Source of the DNA: Methanohalophilus sp.
GTDB lineage: Archaea; Halobacteriota; Methanosarcinia; Methanosarcinales; Methanosarcinaceae
NCBI RefSeq assembly: GCF_030156785.1
Contig: NZ_JASGLW010000005.1
Coordinates: 1-64,000, forward strand
Direction of reading: 5' to 3'
DNA: 64,000 nucleotides
The position numbers were made by a program, and so were the translations under genes. The notes beneath the pieces were generated by a model that was given only the letters and a program-made list of their open reading frames with translations, had not been told where the DNA came from and searched no databases. Shown here one piece after another: positions 8,486 to 18,082 of the stretch (positions within the stretch are counted from its first letter, which is position 1; each line of letters starts with the position of its first letter).

Positions 8486-9430
8486 TTAGTTTTCAGGATC
8501 TTTTTTCGCATGTTTGTGGCTTTCAATCTTGATAAGATTTCTACGCATTTCACTCATCTGAGATAGATCCTTCCCAAGAAGACCATATGCATCGGAGCGA
8601 CATTGTCTGCAGTGGCTCATCTGCTTTACATACGGTTCACAGGCATCCTGAATAGCTTTTCTCTCTTTGTTCGTAGGAGGTCTCAGGTCTGCAAATGTTG
8701 CCTGCGCAATGAGAGGCATAACATTCATGATGTAAATACCCATTTCACTTAGTTTTTTAGCCACATCTATAATATGATCATCATTGATTCCGGGAATGAG
8801 TACAGTATTAATTTTTACAACAAGACCTGCTTCCACAGCTTGTTTGATCCCTTCAAGCTGGTTTTCAAGAAGAATCGAAGCACCCTCCACTCCGTGGTAA
8901 ACCTTGCCGTCATAAACAACATGATCAATAATTTTAGCACCTATTTTGGGGTCGATTGCGTTCATAGTCACTGTCAGTGTTGAAACTCCGACTCTCAAGA
9001 TGTCCTGCATTTTTTCGGGAAGTGATAGACCGTTTGTGCTGAGACAAAGCGTGACATCAGGGAACTCGTTTTTGACTAACTCAAATGTCTCAAATGTCTC
9101 GTCATTAGCAAGGGGATCTCCGGGCCCTGCTACTGCAACAACCTTGATGAAAGGATACTCTTTCAGAACCTGACGACTTTTTTCAAAAGCCTGCTGTGGA
9201 GATAAGACTTCACTGGTAACCCCCGGTCTGCTCTCGTTAACGCAGTCGTACTTACGATCACAGTAGTTGCACTGGATATTACATTTCGGTGCTACTGCCA
9301 GATGCATCCGCCCGAATTTGTGCTGGGCATTTTTATTATAGCAGGGATGTTCTGCAATTCTTCGGTGAACATCATCGGTAAAATTTACCTCTTCGCACTT
9401 TTCTGGCAGATTATCAGTTTTTTCAGACAA
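8486..9430 (-). CDS. nifB: NifB-type radical SAM protein (FeMo-cofactor core synthesis)
   Basis: About 314 residues, the short archaeal NifB without the C-terminal NifX-like domain. The radical SAM motif CNIQCNYC lies in RMHLAVAPKCNIQCNYCDRKYDC, preceded by the diagnostic HPCYNKNAQHKFGR. The C-terminus has CRQCRSDAYGLLG. NifB makes the 8Fe-9S-C NifB cofactor from two [4Fe-4S] clusters. I chose TTG 9430 since GGAGGA at 9442-9437 lies 6 nt upstream; ATG 9475 has no ribosome site. No other nif gene is in view. Its place between queD and mmp2 suggests a methanogen role beyond nitrogen fixation, which is inference. Confidence 0.88.
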   Translation of the reverse strand: MSEKTDNLPEKCEEVNFTDDVHRRIAEHPCYNKNAQHKFGRMHLAVAPKCNIQCNYCDRKYDCVNESRPGVTSEVLSPQQAFEKSRQVLKEYPFIKVVAVAGPGDPLANDETFETFELVKNEFPDVTLCLSTNGLSLPEKMQDILRVGVSTLTVTMNAIDPKIGAKIIDHVVYDGKVYHGVEGASILLENQLEGIKQAVEAGLVVKINTVLIPGINDDHIIDVAKKLSEMGIYIMNVMPLIAQATFADLRPPTNKERKAIQDACEPYVKQMSHCRQCRSDAYGLLGKDLSQMSEMRRNLIKIESHKHAKKDPEN

Positions 9431-9496
9431 AATATATCCTCCATTTTTAAGGCGTGAACTTATTGGAGCAGCCATAGATATAAGTTTGGGAAAACT

Positions 9497-9859
9497 TTAG
9501 TCAAAACCGTCAATCTGGCACCACTTGCCTTCTCCTTCCCATACTTTCACAGAAACCCGATAAGGCAAGGCATCAGATAAACGGGCATGGATAGCCTCGC
9601 AAAGATTTTCCGAACTTGGAAATTCAAGAATGTCGTTCAGCAAACGGTGATCATATTCTTTCAGGATTTTACGCACAGTACTTTTGATGTCATAGAAATC
9701 CATTACCATGCCAGTTTCCTTTTTCTCACCTTCAATCACAATTTCGGTCTTATACGTGTGACCGTGCACCACTCCGCAGGTTTCATGCCCCGGAAGATAG
9801 TGTGCACTGTCAATGTATTCAATAATTCCGAGTTTCATCTTTGTATTTGCATTTGTCAT
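9497..9859 (-). CDS. queD: QueD/6-pyruvoyltetrahydropterin synthase family enzyme
   Basis: 120 residues from ATG 9859. It has the zinc histidines in DSAHYLPGH and HGHTYK, the catalytic Cys in HETCGVVHGH, and a C-terminal Glu in KVWEGEGKW. In preQ0 synthesis it makes 6-carboxy-tetrahydropterin from dihydroneopterin triphosphate. ATG 9859 overlaps the queE stop as TAATG, and the longer frame upstream lies inside queE, so the short start is right. It is part of the archaeosine-precursor operon. Confidence 0.9.
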   Translation of the reverse strand: MTNANTKMKLGIIEYIDSAHYLPGHETCGVVHGHTYKTEIVIEGEKKETGMVMDFYDIKSTVRKILKEYDHRLLNDILEFPSSENLCEAIHARLSDALPYRVSVKVWEGEGKWCQIDGFD

Positions 9860-10581
9860 TATAAACACCCCCACATCTTGTGAGTCTGGGGAATTATACG
9901 TGTATCTACAATGTCCAGCAGACGATATTGGCAATCCAGCAAAAACGATGGGCTGGCAGCCATGTGTTCCTGTGTCACCGGCTGGAGAATGACACAGCTT
10001 AGATATCTATGAATATCCTCGATAATTAATATTAAGTCATCCATAGACGTTTTTGAGGTAACAACCACTTTACAGAAACAATCACGACAATCCGTATTGC
10101 GAAGAATGCTGAAACATTTTATTGTGTTTTTTAGATGTAACTCTAATTCATCCTCCGGTAAACCTGGATCAAGTTTGACATCACCTGAAACATAACTAAC
10201 TTTATCTTTTACTTTCCTAGCCATGTCCGGAAGTGTCATGTTGCTTTCAAGATAAAGCGGAACATCGGTTGAGAGGGCTGAAATAAAATCAGCATTGAGT
10301 AACGGCTCGCCACCGGTAAGAGATACTGAATGAATTTTGTCGTAGGATTCAATCAACTTATCCACACTTGCAGGACCCATTGGATTTTTCACATGCAAGA
10401 ATGAAATGGGTTTACTAGGGGATTCGTACTTGCAACTGCCCGGAGGCGCAACGGGAGTATCACAGTAACTGCAATTAAGGTTGCAACCTGAAAATCTCAC
10501 AAACGCCTGTCGGACTCCTACATAGGGTCCCTCGCCCTGCACGGCACAAAACACTTCAATCAGGTTTGCTTCCTGGATCAA
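9859..10581 (-). CDS. queE: 7-carboxy-7-deazaguanine synthase QueE
   Basis: 240 residues. A radical SAM enzyme that converts carboxy-tetrahydropterin to 7-carboxy-7-deazaguanine. The N-terminus has the QueE signature EVFCAVQGEGPYVGVRQAFVR, then the cluster motif SGCNLNCSYCDTP and the SAM motif VSLTGGEPLL. An extra Cys-rich segment, NTDCRDCFCK, lies near residue 160. It overlaps DUF366 by 4 nt (ATGA) upstream and queD by 1 nt downstream, which implies coupled translation. Confidence 0.92.
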   Translation of the reverse strand: MIQEANLIEVFCAVQGEGPYVGVRQAFVRFSGCNLNCSYCDTPVAPPGSCKYESPSKPISFLHVKNPMGPASVDKLIESYDKIHSVSLTGGEPLLNADFISALSTDVPLYLESNMTLPDMARKVKDKVSYVSGDVKLDPGLPEDELELHLKNTIKCFSILRNTDCRDCFCKVVVTSKTSMDDLILIIEDIHRYLSCVILQPVTQEHMAASPSFLLDCQYRLLDIVDTRIIPQTHKMWGCL

Positions 10582-11138
10582 AATACCCCCAATTGTCGGG
10601 ATTTTCTTAAGTCGGCTTCAATGTCTTCTATTTCAAAAACATATTTTTTGGAAACCACATCCATCAGGTTCACTGCTTGCTTCTCGGTCATGCCAGCATC
10701 CTTAAGATTTCCATAGAAATCATGGGAGACATTTACGCCAAAATGTATTTTTTGGGAAATAGCAGAAGTGCTTGCTATTGATACCGACAGTTTCTTTCCA
10801 TCTACGAAAAGATCGTCCCCCTTCCGTTCCACTGCGATTCCTTTATCTGTTAGCACTGAAGCAAAAATAGTAGCTAGCAAGCGTTGTCTGGCATAAACAA
10901 GTTTAAGATCGGTAGAATCAAAGTGTTCCACTATAAAATGCAGCATGTCCGGCGATTCAATCGATTCGTTTTGCCTGCGGTCTTCCAGATCAATCATATG
11001 CTCAGGGAAAACATCACATGCACCCCTGAAAGCGATTATTGAATCAGATTGGATTCCAAAAGCCGAATAGGCCCAGAGTGATGATATTTGACTACCGTCG
11101 TAATCGATTCTCTTATCCATGACATAAGCTTCTATCAT
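10578..11138 (-). CDS. DUF366 family protein in the preQ0 operon
   Basis: 186 residues. Conserved blocks of the archaeal DUF366 family are IDYDGSQISSLWAYSAFGIQSDSIIAFRGACDV, IDLEDRRQNESIESPDMLHFIVEHFD and HFGVNVSH. The biochemical role is not known. It overlaps queC (ATGA) and queE (ATGA), so it is translated in step with both. That argues for a role in 7-deazaguanine synthesis or its regulation, which is inference from context. No signal peptide or membrane segment. Confidence 0.8.
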   Translation of the reverse strand: MIEAYVMDKRIDYDGSQISSLWAYSAFGIQSDSIIAFRGACDVFPEHMIDLEDRRQNESIESPDMLHFIVEHFDSTDLKLVYARQRLLATIFASVLTDKGIAVERKGDDLFVDGKKLSVSIASTSAISQKIHFGVNVSHDFYGNLKDAGMTEKQAVNLMDVVSKKYVFEIEDIEADLRKSRQLGVF

Positions 11139-11827
11139 TGGCTTATACCCTCCGTTTCAGCAAACAGTGGATCAGCCCTTCCGATTTTTTCAAACGCAAG
11201 AGAGCGTCTTTTACAGCTTTCACAAACCCCGCATGGATCAGGACCTGATGCATAACAACTCCAACTCCATTTAAGCGGTGCATCATTTTCCAGAGATGTT
11301 TTTACGATAGATTCTTTATCCATGCCGAGCAATGGAGCATAAACTTTCACGCCTTTAAGAGTAGAATATGTGAAAAAAAGGTTTGCGGCATCCACAAATT
11401 TAGGAGAATTGTCTGGGAAAGTCGCTGCTTCTTCTGCATTGAAACCGACAATAATAAATTCACAATCCATTGTTTCAGCGAAACATGCTGCAATATTCAG
11501 CATCAAACCATTGCGATTCGGAACCCACACTGATGCTGCAGTTTTTGTTGCTGTTTCAGAGAAAAGGTCCTTAGTCGAAGGTTCAGGTAATGATTTCTCT
11601 TTGTTCACAAGAGATGTAGTTGTTATAGCTTCCAGCCAACCAAGCTGGATGGTTTTGTGGATGATGTTATAGTGATCACATATTTTTTTAGAAAAGGATT
11701 TCTCAATCGCTGCGGAACGTTGACCATAATCAAAAGTTAGTGCAAGGGCGATGTCCATTTTTTTCTTTGCAATCGCAAGAGCTGCTACTGAGTCCAGCCC
11801 ACTGCTCAAAAGACATATCCCTTTCAA
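11135..11827 (-). CDS. queC: 7-cyano-7-deazaguanine synthase QueC
   Basis: About 230 residues. ATP-dependent conversion of 7-carboxy-7-deazaguanine to preQ0. The PP-loop motif is LLSSGLDSVAAL near the N-terminus (Ser-Ser-Gly rather than Ser-Gly-Gly). The C-terminal zinc site reads CYASGPDPCGVCESCKRRS. I chose TTG 11827 because GGAGGA at 11839-11834 lies 6 nt upstream; TTG 11833 would touch that site. It is the first gene of the operon queC-DUF366-queE-queD-nifB-mmp2. Confidence 0.92.
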   Translation of the reverse strand: MKGICLLSSGLDSVAALAIAKKKMDIALALTFDYGQRSAAIEKSFSKKICDHYNIIHKTIQLGWLEAITTTSLVNKEKSLPEPSTKDLFSETATKTAASVWVPNRNGLMLNIAACFAETMDCEFIIVGFNAEEAATFPDNSPKFVDAANLFFTYSTLKGVKVYAPLLGMDKESIVKTSLENDAPLKWSWSCYASGPDPCGVCESCKRRSLAFEKIGRADPLFAETEGISQ

Positions 11828-12017
11828 AATCAATCCTCCGGCTATTACCCCAGTATTCTTTAAAGGTTATTTATAGGTATCTAACCTTATAAATGACAAT
11901 AGCCTTCATATCGTTCCATCGGATGATTTATAACAAGCGAATTATAGATCGAAAGGAGATATAATCCATCTACTACATTATACAGATGTATTATTTTTGT
12001 GTACCTGCTCTCCTATA

Positions 12018-12998
12018 TTAAAACATTTTGAGATTTTCACCAATTCCGCTTTCAATAGCTCTTCTGTATACTAAATTACCGACAGCAACATCCTGTATAG
12101 CAAGGCCGGTTGAATCAAAGATAGTAATGTCTTTCTCTGATACCCTCCCCTTCTTCAATCCTGTTATAACTTCACCGATTTCACAACAAATCATATCTTC
12201 AGTGATTATACCGGAGCTAAGGGGAACATTTACTTCACCTGAATGGAAAGCCTGAAGCTTGTCATCTACCACGACTCTTCCTCTTTTTAGTATTAAAGGG
12301 TCAAGTTCTTCCTTTCCCTGAGCATCTGCCCCGATAGCATTTATGTGTGTACCTTCAGCGATCCACTCTTCTTTGACTATAGGATTCCGGGAAGGAGTTG
12401 CCGTAACCACTATATCAGACTGGCAAACATCCGAAATTGTTTCGGCAACTACAACATCACATGACAATAATTTCTCAGCAAATGAAACAAAAGAATTTGC
12501 TGACGCACTACTTCGCGTATAAACTTTCACACACTCAAGGTCAAAGCTTTCAGACAAGCCCAGCAACTGGCATCTAGCCTGGTTGCCTCCACCAACAAAA
12601 CCTGCAACTTTTGAATCTTTTCTGGCAAGATGTTTTGCCGCAACGCCACCAGCAGCACCTGTACGCATATTCGTAAGATAGGTGGCATCCATGATTGCCA
12701 GCGGTGCACCGGTTTCTGTCGAATTGAGAACAAAAACAGCCATCACTGTCGGCAATCCTTTTTTCCTGTTTTCAGGATGCACATTAACAATTTTGACTCC
12801 TGCAATGTCATCTTCTTCCAGAAACGCAGGCATTGTACGTAAATCGCCATTGTGTTTAGGGAAATATAGATATGGTTTAGGAGGCATTTGAACTTTCTTT
12901 TTTCCATGTTCCGCAAATGCCTTTTCTACCGCGTCCATTGCAGAAGGCATGTCAAGGACCGCCTTCACATCATCCTGATTAAGCCAGAGAATATCCAG
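12018..12998 (-). CDS. Ornithine cyclodeaminase/alanine dehydrogenase family enzyme
   Basis: About 326 residues (mu-crystallin fold). N-terminal ILWLNQDDVKAVLDMPSAMDAVEKAF, then the catalytic Lys region KIVNVHPENRKKGLPTVMA, and the Rossmann motif GFVGGGNQARCQLLGL. Archaeal members such as the Archaeoglobus enzyme make alanine from pyruvate with NADH; ornithine cyclodeaminase is the alternative. The start is unclear. No ATG, GTG or TTG lies at the expected N-terminus; CTG 12998 has GGGGTG 5 nt upstream. ATG 13070 or 13076 would overlap the divergent DUF434 gene. I set 12998 from family length. Confidence 0.78.
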   Translation of the reverse strand: MDILWLNQDDVKAVLDMPSAMDAVEKAFAEHGKKKVQMPPKPYLYFPKHNGDLRTMPAFLEEDDIAGVKIVNVHPENRKKGLPTVMAVFVLNSTETGAPLAIMDATYLTNMRTGAAGGVAAKHLARKDSKVAGFVGGGNQARCQLLGLSESFDLECVKVYTRSSASANSFVSFAEKLLSCDVVVAETISDVCQSDIVVTATPSRNPIVKEEWIAEGTHINAIGADAQGKEELDPLILKRGRVVVDDKLQAFHSGEVNVPLSSGIITEDMICCEIGEVITGLKKGRVSEKDITIFDSTGLAIQDVAVGNLVYRRAIESGIGENLKMF

Positions 12999-13068
12999 TT
13001 GAACACCCCATAAGGGTTTATTGTACGACAGGTATAAAAGATCTGTTTTAGAAATGAAGTATGCAACC

Positions 13069-13725
13069 ATGAGCAAGTATGAAGACGAATTGAGAATTTT
13101 GGCGGTTGCAGCAGAAGACCTCCGTTATCTTTTGAGCAAAGGGTATCCCAGAGCAGGAGCGCTAAAGTTTGTGAGTGATCACTATCGGCTTTACTCGAAA
13201 CAAAGGCATATATTGAACAGGACTGTCATAAAACCGGACATTGTGGAAAAAAGAAAAAACAAGATAATCGAGTGTGACCAAATACCCGGGAAAAGCCTTG
13301 CTATTGATGGCTATAATGTGCTCATCGGAATAGAAACCGCATTGGAAGACTATACACTATGGGTTTCAGACGACGGGTATGTGAGAGATATTAGAGGAAA
13401 ATTCAACAATTTTAAGATGACAGATACCACAATTATTGCAATCGATAAACTCATGGAAATATTGCACCAGAATCAACCTTCCCGGACAACAATTCTCCTT
13501 GACAGACCCATGAGCAACAGCGGGAATCTAGCAGTTCTTTTGAGAAAAAAAATGAAAGAACATCGTATTGAAGGCGATGCACTCACTTCAGATCACGTGG
13601 ATTATGATTTGAAAAACATTCAGTCAGACATAATTGCAACTTCAGATGGAATAATTATTGACAGTGTGAGCAAGGTTGTCGACATTCCCGCATGTTTTAC
13701 AAAATACTGGGGAATAAATTTATAG
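13069..13725 (+). CDS. DUF434 family protein, ends in TAG
   Basis: 218 residues from ATG 13069 (MSKYEDELRILAVAAEDLRYLLSKGYPR). The DUF434 blocks RYLLSKGYPRAGALKFVSDHY and LAIDGYNVLIGIETAL are clear. The central GYNVL/DRPMSNSG region may form a NYN- or PIN-like fold, but I cannot assert nuclease activity. A TATA-like GGTATAAAAG lies at 13031-13040. It is the only gene here that ends in TAG (13723-13725); TGA follows seven codons later, so readthrough would add little. Confidence 0.78.
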   Translation: MSKYEDELRILAVAAEDLRYLLSKGYPRAGALKFVSDHYRLYSKQRHILNRTVIKPDIVEKRKNKIIECDQIPGKSLAIDGYNVLIGIETALEDYTLWVSDDGYVRDIRGKFNNFKMTDTTIIAIDKLMEILHQNQPSRTTILLDRPMSNSGNLAVLLRKKMKEHRIEGDALTSDHVDYDLKNIQSDIIATSDGIIIDSVSKVVDIPACFTKYWGINL

Positions 13726-13755
13726 CAGATACCTGCAACGTCAGGTTGATGTAAG

Positions 13756-14676
13756 TTGAGCACAGAACTAAAAGCCGTGAAAAGAATAGCTATTGCCTGT
13801 GGAAACGAACCTGACTGGACAACAAATGCTTTTCTTAAATCATGCAGAAAGGCAGGCGTAGAGGGAATCCAGCTGAATCTGCAAAATCTTAACGTTGATC
13901 TGGACAATTCCTTTGTTGAGAATAAAAATGTCCATGACTTTGATGCTGTGATCGTCAGGGATGTCGTTGCTTCAGGTAATGAAGGTCTGTCGTTTAGATT
14001 TGACTGGATTAAGGAGCTTGAAAAAGAGGGAATTCCTGTAATAAATTCCACAGAAGCAATCCAAAATGCAGCGAGCAAATTTCACACAACATATCTTCTC
14101 AGGAAAAAACAAATCCCAGTCCCTTCCACCCACATTGTGCAGGATCTGGAAAAAGCAATTGATATTGTGAGTGCTTCAAAAGACATTGTAATTAAACCAC
14201 TTCATGGTTTTAAGGGGCATGGGATTTACAGGATTGTTGGCAATGCTGTAATCTCAAATAATGGAGAAAAACTCCCTATGGAAGCTGAAAAGTTACTCCG
14301 GCAATTGATCGAGGAAAGAGGGTGCCTCTACATACAGGAATTTGTCGAGAATCCTTTCAGGGATATCCGGGCATTTATTGTGGGAGGAGAAATCATTGCA
14401 GCCATTTACCGCAGTTCTGCAAAAGGATGGATCAATAACCTCAGCCAAGGTGGCAAGGCCAGCCGGTGCATATTGAATGACGAACAAAAGGAACTATGTG
14501 TGAAAGCGTCTGAGGCTGTCGGAACAACCTATGCAGGAATAGATCTAATAGAAGGGGAAAAAACCGACATGGTTCTGGAAATCAATGCCACACCCTCAGG
14601 AGCAGGTATTTATAGGACATGGGGAATTTATCCAACCGACAGGATCATCGAGCATGTCGTTGAAAAGCTGCTTTGA
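13756..14676 (+). CDS. RimK-like ATP-grasp ligase, probable MptN-type glutamate ligase
   Basis: 306 residues from TTG 13756, with an AGGTTGAT site upstream. ATP-grasp features: [16 protein letters not shown] (ATP-binding loop), [20 protein letters not shown], and [16 protein letters not shown] with the metal-binding Glu and Asn. In methanogens, RimK homologues add alpha-L-glutamate to tetrahydromethanopterin (MptN) or gamma-glutamates to F420 (CofF). The size and sequence style fit MptN, which would give tetrahydrosarcinapterin, but the assignment is from memory. It lies just before pth2 and truD on the same strand. Confidence 0.72.
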   Translation: MSTELKAVKRIAIACGNEPDWTTNAFLKSCRKAGVEGIQLNLQNLNVDLDNSFVENKNVHDFDAVIVRDVVASGNEGLSFRFDWIKELEKEGIPVINSTEAIQNAASKFHTTYLLRKKQIPVPSTHIVQDLEKAIDIVSASKDIVIKPLHGFKGHGIYRIVGNAVISNNGEKLPMEAEKLLRQLIEERGCLYIQEFVENPFRDIRAFIVGGEIIAAIYRSSAKGWINNLSQGGKASRCILNDEQKELCVKASEAVGTTYAGIDLIEGEKTDMVLEINATPSGAGIYRTWGIYPTDRIIEHVVEKLL

Positions 14677-14698
14677 ACTTATTTTCAGGAGAACTTCA

Positions 14699-15052
14699 AT
14701 GGACAGATTCCAATATAAGCAGTGCATTGTTGTCAGGGAAGACCTGAAACTTTCCAGTGGAAAACTTGCGGTACAGGTAGCACATGCTGCGGTTTCAGCC
14801 ATGATAGATGCAACTGACAATGACGTGAAAAAATGGCTGCGAGAGGGACAAAAAAAAGTTGTCCTGAAGGTTCCCACAGAAAAAGATTTATTCAGGCTTA
14901 AAACAGATGCTGAGATGCAGGGATTATCTGCTTCGCTTATACGAGATGCCGGACTTACAGAGATTCCACCTAATACAGTTACTGCTCTTGGAATCGGACC
15001 CGCAAAAGCTGATGACATAGATAGGGTCACAGGAGATCTCAAACTGCTGTAA
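14699..15052 (+). CDS. pth2: Peptidyl-tRNA hydrolase 2
   Basis: 117 residues, the normal Pth2 size. [28 protein letters not shown] carries the catalytic region, followed by [33 protein letters not shown] and the C-terminal [13 protein letters not shown]. It recycles peptidyl-tRNAs released from stalled ribosomes. ATG 14699 follows TTCAGGAGAACTTCA, a GGAG site with 7 nt spacing. A longer upstream frame runs inside the ligase gene and is not used. Confidence 0.95.
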   Translation: MDRFQYKQCIVVREDLKLSSGKLAVQVAHAAVSAMIDATDNDVKKWLREGQKKVVLKVPTEKDLFRLKTDAEMQGLSASLIRDAGLTEIPPNTVTALGIGPAKADDIDRVTGDLKLL

Positions 15053-15118
15053 ACAGACCGGTAATATGATCAAATGATGGATGGACTTTCCTTAGCCAGA
15101 CAAATGTTACGGTGATTG

Positions 15119-16468
15119 ATGTTGTCAGTGATTGAAAAAACACAGCAAATCGAGGTTCCTGAAATTGAAAGAAAAACCGGTATTGATATTTATGCAACTC
15201 CTGCTGAAGGAATTGGGGGACAATTGCGTCAGCTCCCTGAAGATTTTATTGTGAAGGAAATAGCTGAAGACTTTAAGGAAAGCAAAGACGGAAAATATCT
15301 AATCCTTGAGATGACAAAACGAAACTGGGAAACCCACCATCTCATAAGGGATATATCCCGCGCACTTGGCATCAGTAACAGGCGGATTGGAATTGGCGGC
15401 ACCAAGGACAAACAAGCAGTTACAACCCAGAGAATAAGTATTTTCAACATTTCTGAAAGTGAAATTGAAAATCTACACATAAAAGATGTGAATTTCAAAA
15501 TACTTGGTCGCTCCAACAGGGATGTGGGGTTGGGAGATCTTGTCGGAAATGAATTCAATATAACAATTCGGAATATCGATATTGAAAGAGATGAGCTTGA
15601 GTCCCGGATGAAGCTGACTTCCAACACAATCCTTGAAATGGAAGGAGTACCCAATTTCTACGGTATCCAGAGATTTGGGGCACGCAGACCAATTACCCAC
15701 CTGATCGGGGAATCAATTGTCAGAGGTAATATAGAAAAGGCTGCGATCGATTACATTGCAAAAGCTTTCCCGGATGAACCCGAAAAAACACAGCTAGTTA
15801 GGAGGATGGTAGAAGATACCCGCAATTTTGCAGAAGGGCTCTACAGGTATCCGCTGCAATTGCGATACGAGAGAGCTATGATGCATCACCTTCATGTGAA
15901 CCCTGATGACTATGTCGGTGCATTTGAGACGCTTTCCCTGAAAATGCGGAAATTGTTTGTCCACGCTTACCAGTCATATCTTTTCAACCGCATGCTCTGT
16001 CTTCGCATGAAAAAAGGACTTGAACTGAACCGTGCGTACGTGGGAGATATCGTTTGTTTCAAAAACCAACAGGGACTACCAGACACAAGCAAATACGAAT
16101 ATGTAACCGAGAATAATCTTGCAGGCATGAATAGACTCCTCCGTCACGGCAGGGCATTTGTTACCGCTTCACTTCCCGGATACAGAAGCGATTTCGCATT
16201 CGGTATACCGGGAGATGTTGAAAGCTCTATCCTGAAGGAAGAAAATGTACCCCTTGAAGGATTCAAAGTTCCTGACATGAAAAAAGTGGGTTCAACCGGC
16301 CAGAGGAGAGAAATACTCCTGAAGGTTAAACCTGAATACACAATAGATGATGATGAACTCAATCCGGGGAAACTTAAAGCAAACTTGCGTTTTTCTCTCC
16401 CCAAAGGTAGTTATGCAACTGTTGTCCTCAGGGAATACATGAAAACTGACCCAATCAAAATGGGATGA
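15119..16468 (+). CDS. truD: tRNA pseudouridine synthase D
   Basis: About 449 residues. Makes pseudouridine 13 in tRNA. The catalytic Asp is in GIGGTKDKQAVTTQR. NFYGIQRFGARRP is the conserved NxxGxQRFG motif. The TRUD insert and the C-terminal LRFSLPKGSYATVVLREYMK match archaeal TruD. ATG 15119 lies behind GGTGAT; TTG 15116 is the alternative. It forms a translation-related group with pth2. It is convergent with pyrG, 5 nt apart. Confidence 0.95.
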   Translation: MLSVIEKTQQIEVPEIERKTGIDIYATPAEGIGGQLRQLPEDFIVKEIAEDFKESKDGKYLILEMTKRNWETHHLIRDISRALGISNRRIGIGGTKDKQAVTTQRISIFNISESEIENLHIKDVNFKILGRSNRDVGLGDLVGNEFNITIRNIDIERDELESRMKLTSNTILEMEGVPNFYGIQRFGARRPITHLIGESIVRGNIEKAAIDYIAKAFPDEPEKTQLVRRMVEDTRNFAEGLYRYPLQLRYERAMMHHLHVNPDDYVGAFETLSLKMRKLFVHAYQSYLFNRMLCLRMKKGLELNRAYVGDIVCFKNQQGLPDTSKYEYVTENNLAGMNRLLRHGRAFVTASLPGYRSDFAFGIPGDVESSILKEENVPLEGFKVPDMKKVGSTGQRREILLKVKPEYTIDDDELNPGKLKANLRFSLPKGSYATVVLREYMKTDPIKMG

Positions 16469-16473
16469 AGGAA

Positions 16474-18063
16474 TTATTGTTTTCCTTCAAGCATGGACTC
16501 CATGAATGCCTTAAACGGAGATGACGGTTTTCCGGGTCTGGACCTGAATTCCGGATGGAATTGTGATGCGAAGAAGAAACGATGATCCGGAATTTCCGCA
16601 ATTTCCATTCTATTCTTGTTCTTGCCTGAGAAAATCATTCCCTTAGCTTCAATCCGTTCCACAAAATTTGGATTTACCTCATACCTGTGCCTGTGTCTCT
16701 CAATAATGTTTTGTGAACCATAAATTTTCTCGGCTAAAGAACCTTCACGCAGGACGGCTTCATAGTCCCCAAGACGCATGGTTGCACCCATATCAACGAT
16801 ATTTTTTTGCTCCGGCAGGATATCAATTACAGGGTAAGGGGTATCTTCATCAAACTCGGTACTGTTTGCACCATCAAGTCCCACTACATTTCGTGCAAAC
16901 TCGACTACTGAAAGTTGCATTCCAAGGCACAGGCCTAGGAAAGGAATATTATTCTCCCTTGCATAGCGTATTGCAAGGATTTTACCCTCAACGCCTCTTT
17001 CTCCAAAGCCTCCTGGTATAAGAAGACCATCATAGTCAGCCACCATTTTCACAGCATCAGGATCTTCATCAAACTTCTCGGAATTTATCCAATCCACGTT
17101 CAAACAACAACCACATTCAATCGCCGCATGCTTGAGGGCTTCATTGATGCTGATATATGAATCTTCAAGATGTGTGTATTTTCCCACCACTCCAACCTTG
17201 ATTTCCGTTTTTGCATTATGCATTCTCTCAACCATTTTCTCCCATGAATCATCCATTGAGATCGTTGAAAGGTTGAGTTTGGACATCAGGTATTCAGTAA
17301 GACCTTGATTCTCCATTTGAAGAGGCACTTCATAAATGTCATTGGAATCATGGGCACTGATTACAGCTTCCACAGGAACGTCACAGAAAAGGGATATTTT
17401 TGAGCGTGTTTTTTCCAGCAAAGGCTCATTGCACCTTGCTACAATTACGTCCGGAGATAATCCGAGCTCTCGAAGCTCCTTTACTGAATGTTGTATGGGT
17501 TTGGTTTTCTGGTCTTTCTGGGCATCAAGGATCACCAGAGTCACATGTATAAATGCAATGTCCTCTTCCGCCTCTTCTCGGTGCATTTGCCTCACAGCTT
17601 CGAGGAACGGCATACTTTCGATGTCACCAACCGTGCCTCCCACTTCGATTAAACAAATGTCTGCACCACTTTTTGCAGATACTTTTCTTATACGATCCTT
17701 GATTTCGTTGGTAATGTGAGGAATAATCTGAACAGTCTTACCAAGGTATTCACCACGCCGTTCCTTGGAAATTACTGACTGGTAGATTTTACCAGTTGTG
17801 AGGTTATGGTCTCTTGTAAGTTCGGTATCCAAAAAACGCTCGTAATTACCAAGATCAAGATCCACTTCACCTCCATCTTTCAGGACATACACTTCCCCAT
17901 GCTGGAAAGGACTCATTGTACCTGCATCAATGTTGATGTAGGGGTCAATCTTGATAGCGGTTACATTGTAACCACGGTTTTTGAGATTTCTCCCCACGGA
18001 TGCCGTGGTGATGCCTTTACCCAAACCGCTCATAACACCGCCAGTAACTATAATATACTTCAT
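16474..18063 (-). CDS. pyrG: CTP synthase
   Basis: 529 residues, full length. Synthetase domain with [23 protein letters not shown] at the start and [20 protein letters not shown]. The glutaminase domain begins near 290; its nucleophile is in [12 protein letters not shown], and its His and Glu are in FHPEFRSRP. Converts UTP to CTP with glutamine nitrogen. The next gene upstream on this strand encodes a membrane protein 19 nt away, so the two may share a transcript. Confidence 0.97.
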   Translation of the reverse strand: MKYIIVTGGVMSGLGKGITTASVGRNLKNRGYNVTAIKIDPYINIDAGTMSPFQHGEVYVLKDGGEVDLDLGNYERFLDTELTRDHNLTTGKIYQSVISKERRGEYLGKTVQIIPHITNEIKDRIRKVSAKSGADICLIEVGGTVGDIESMPFLEAVRQMHREEAEEDIAFIHVTLVILDAQKDQKTKPIQHSVKELRELGLSPDVIVARCNEPLLEKTRSKISLFCDVPVEAVISAHDSNDIYEVPLQMENQGLTEYLMSKLNLSTISMDDSWEKMVERMHNAKTEIKVGVVGKYTHLEDSYISINEALKHAAIECGCCLNVDWINSEKFDEDPDAVKMVADYDGLLIPGGFGERGVEGKILAIRYARENNIPFLGLCLGMQLSVVEFARNVVGLDGANSTEFDEDTPYPVIDILPEQKNIVDMGATMRLGDYEAVLREGSLAEKIYGSQNIIERHRHRYEVNPNFVERIEAKGMIFSGKNKNRMEIAEIPDHRFFFASQFHPEFRSRPGKPSSPFKAFMESMLEGKQ

Positions 18064-18082
18064 TCCACAACCTCATTTTTCA

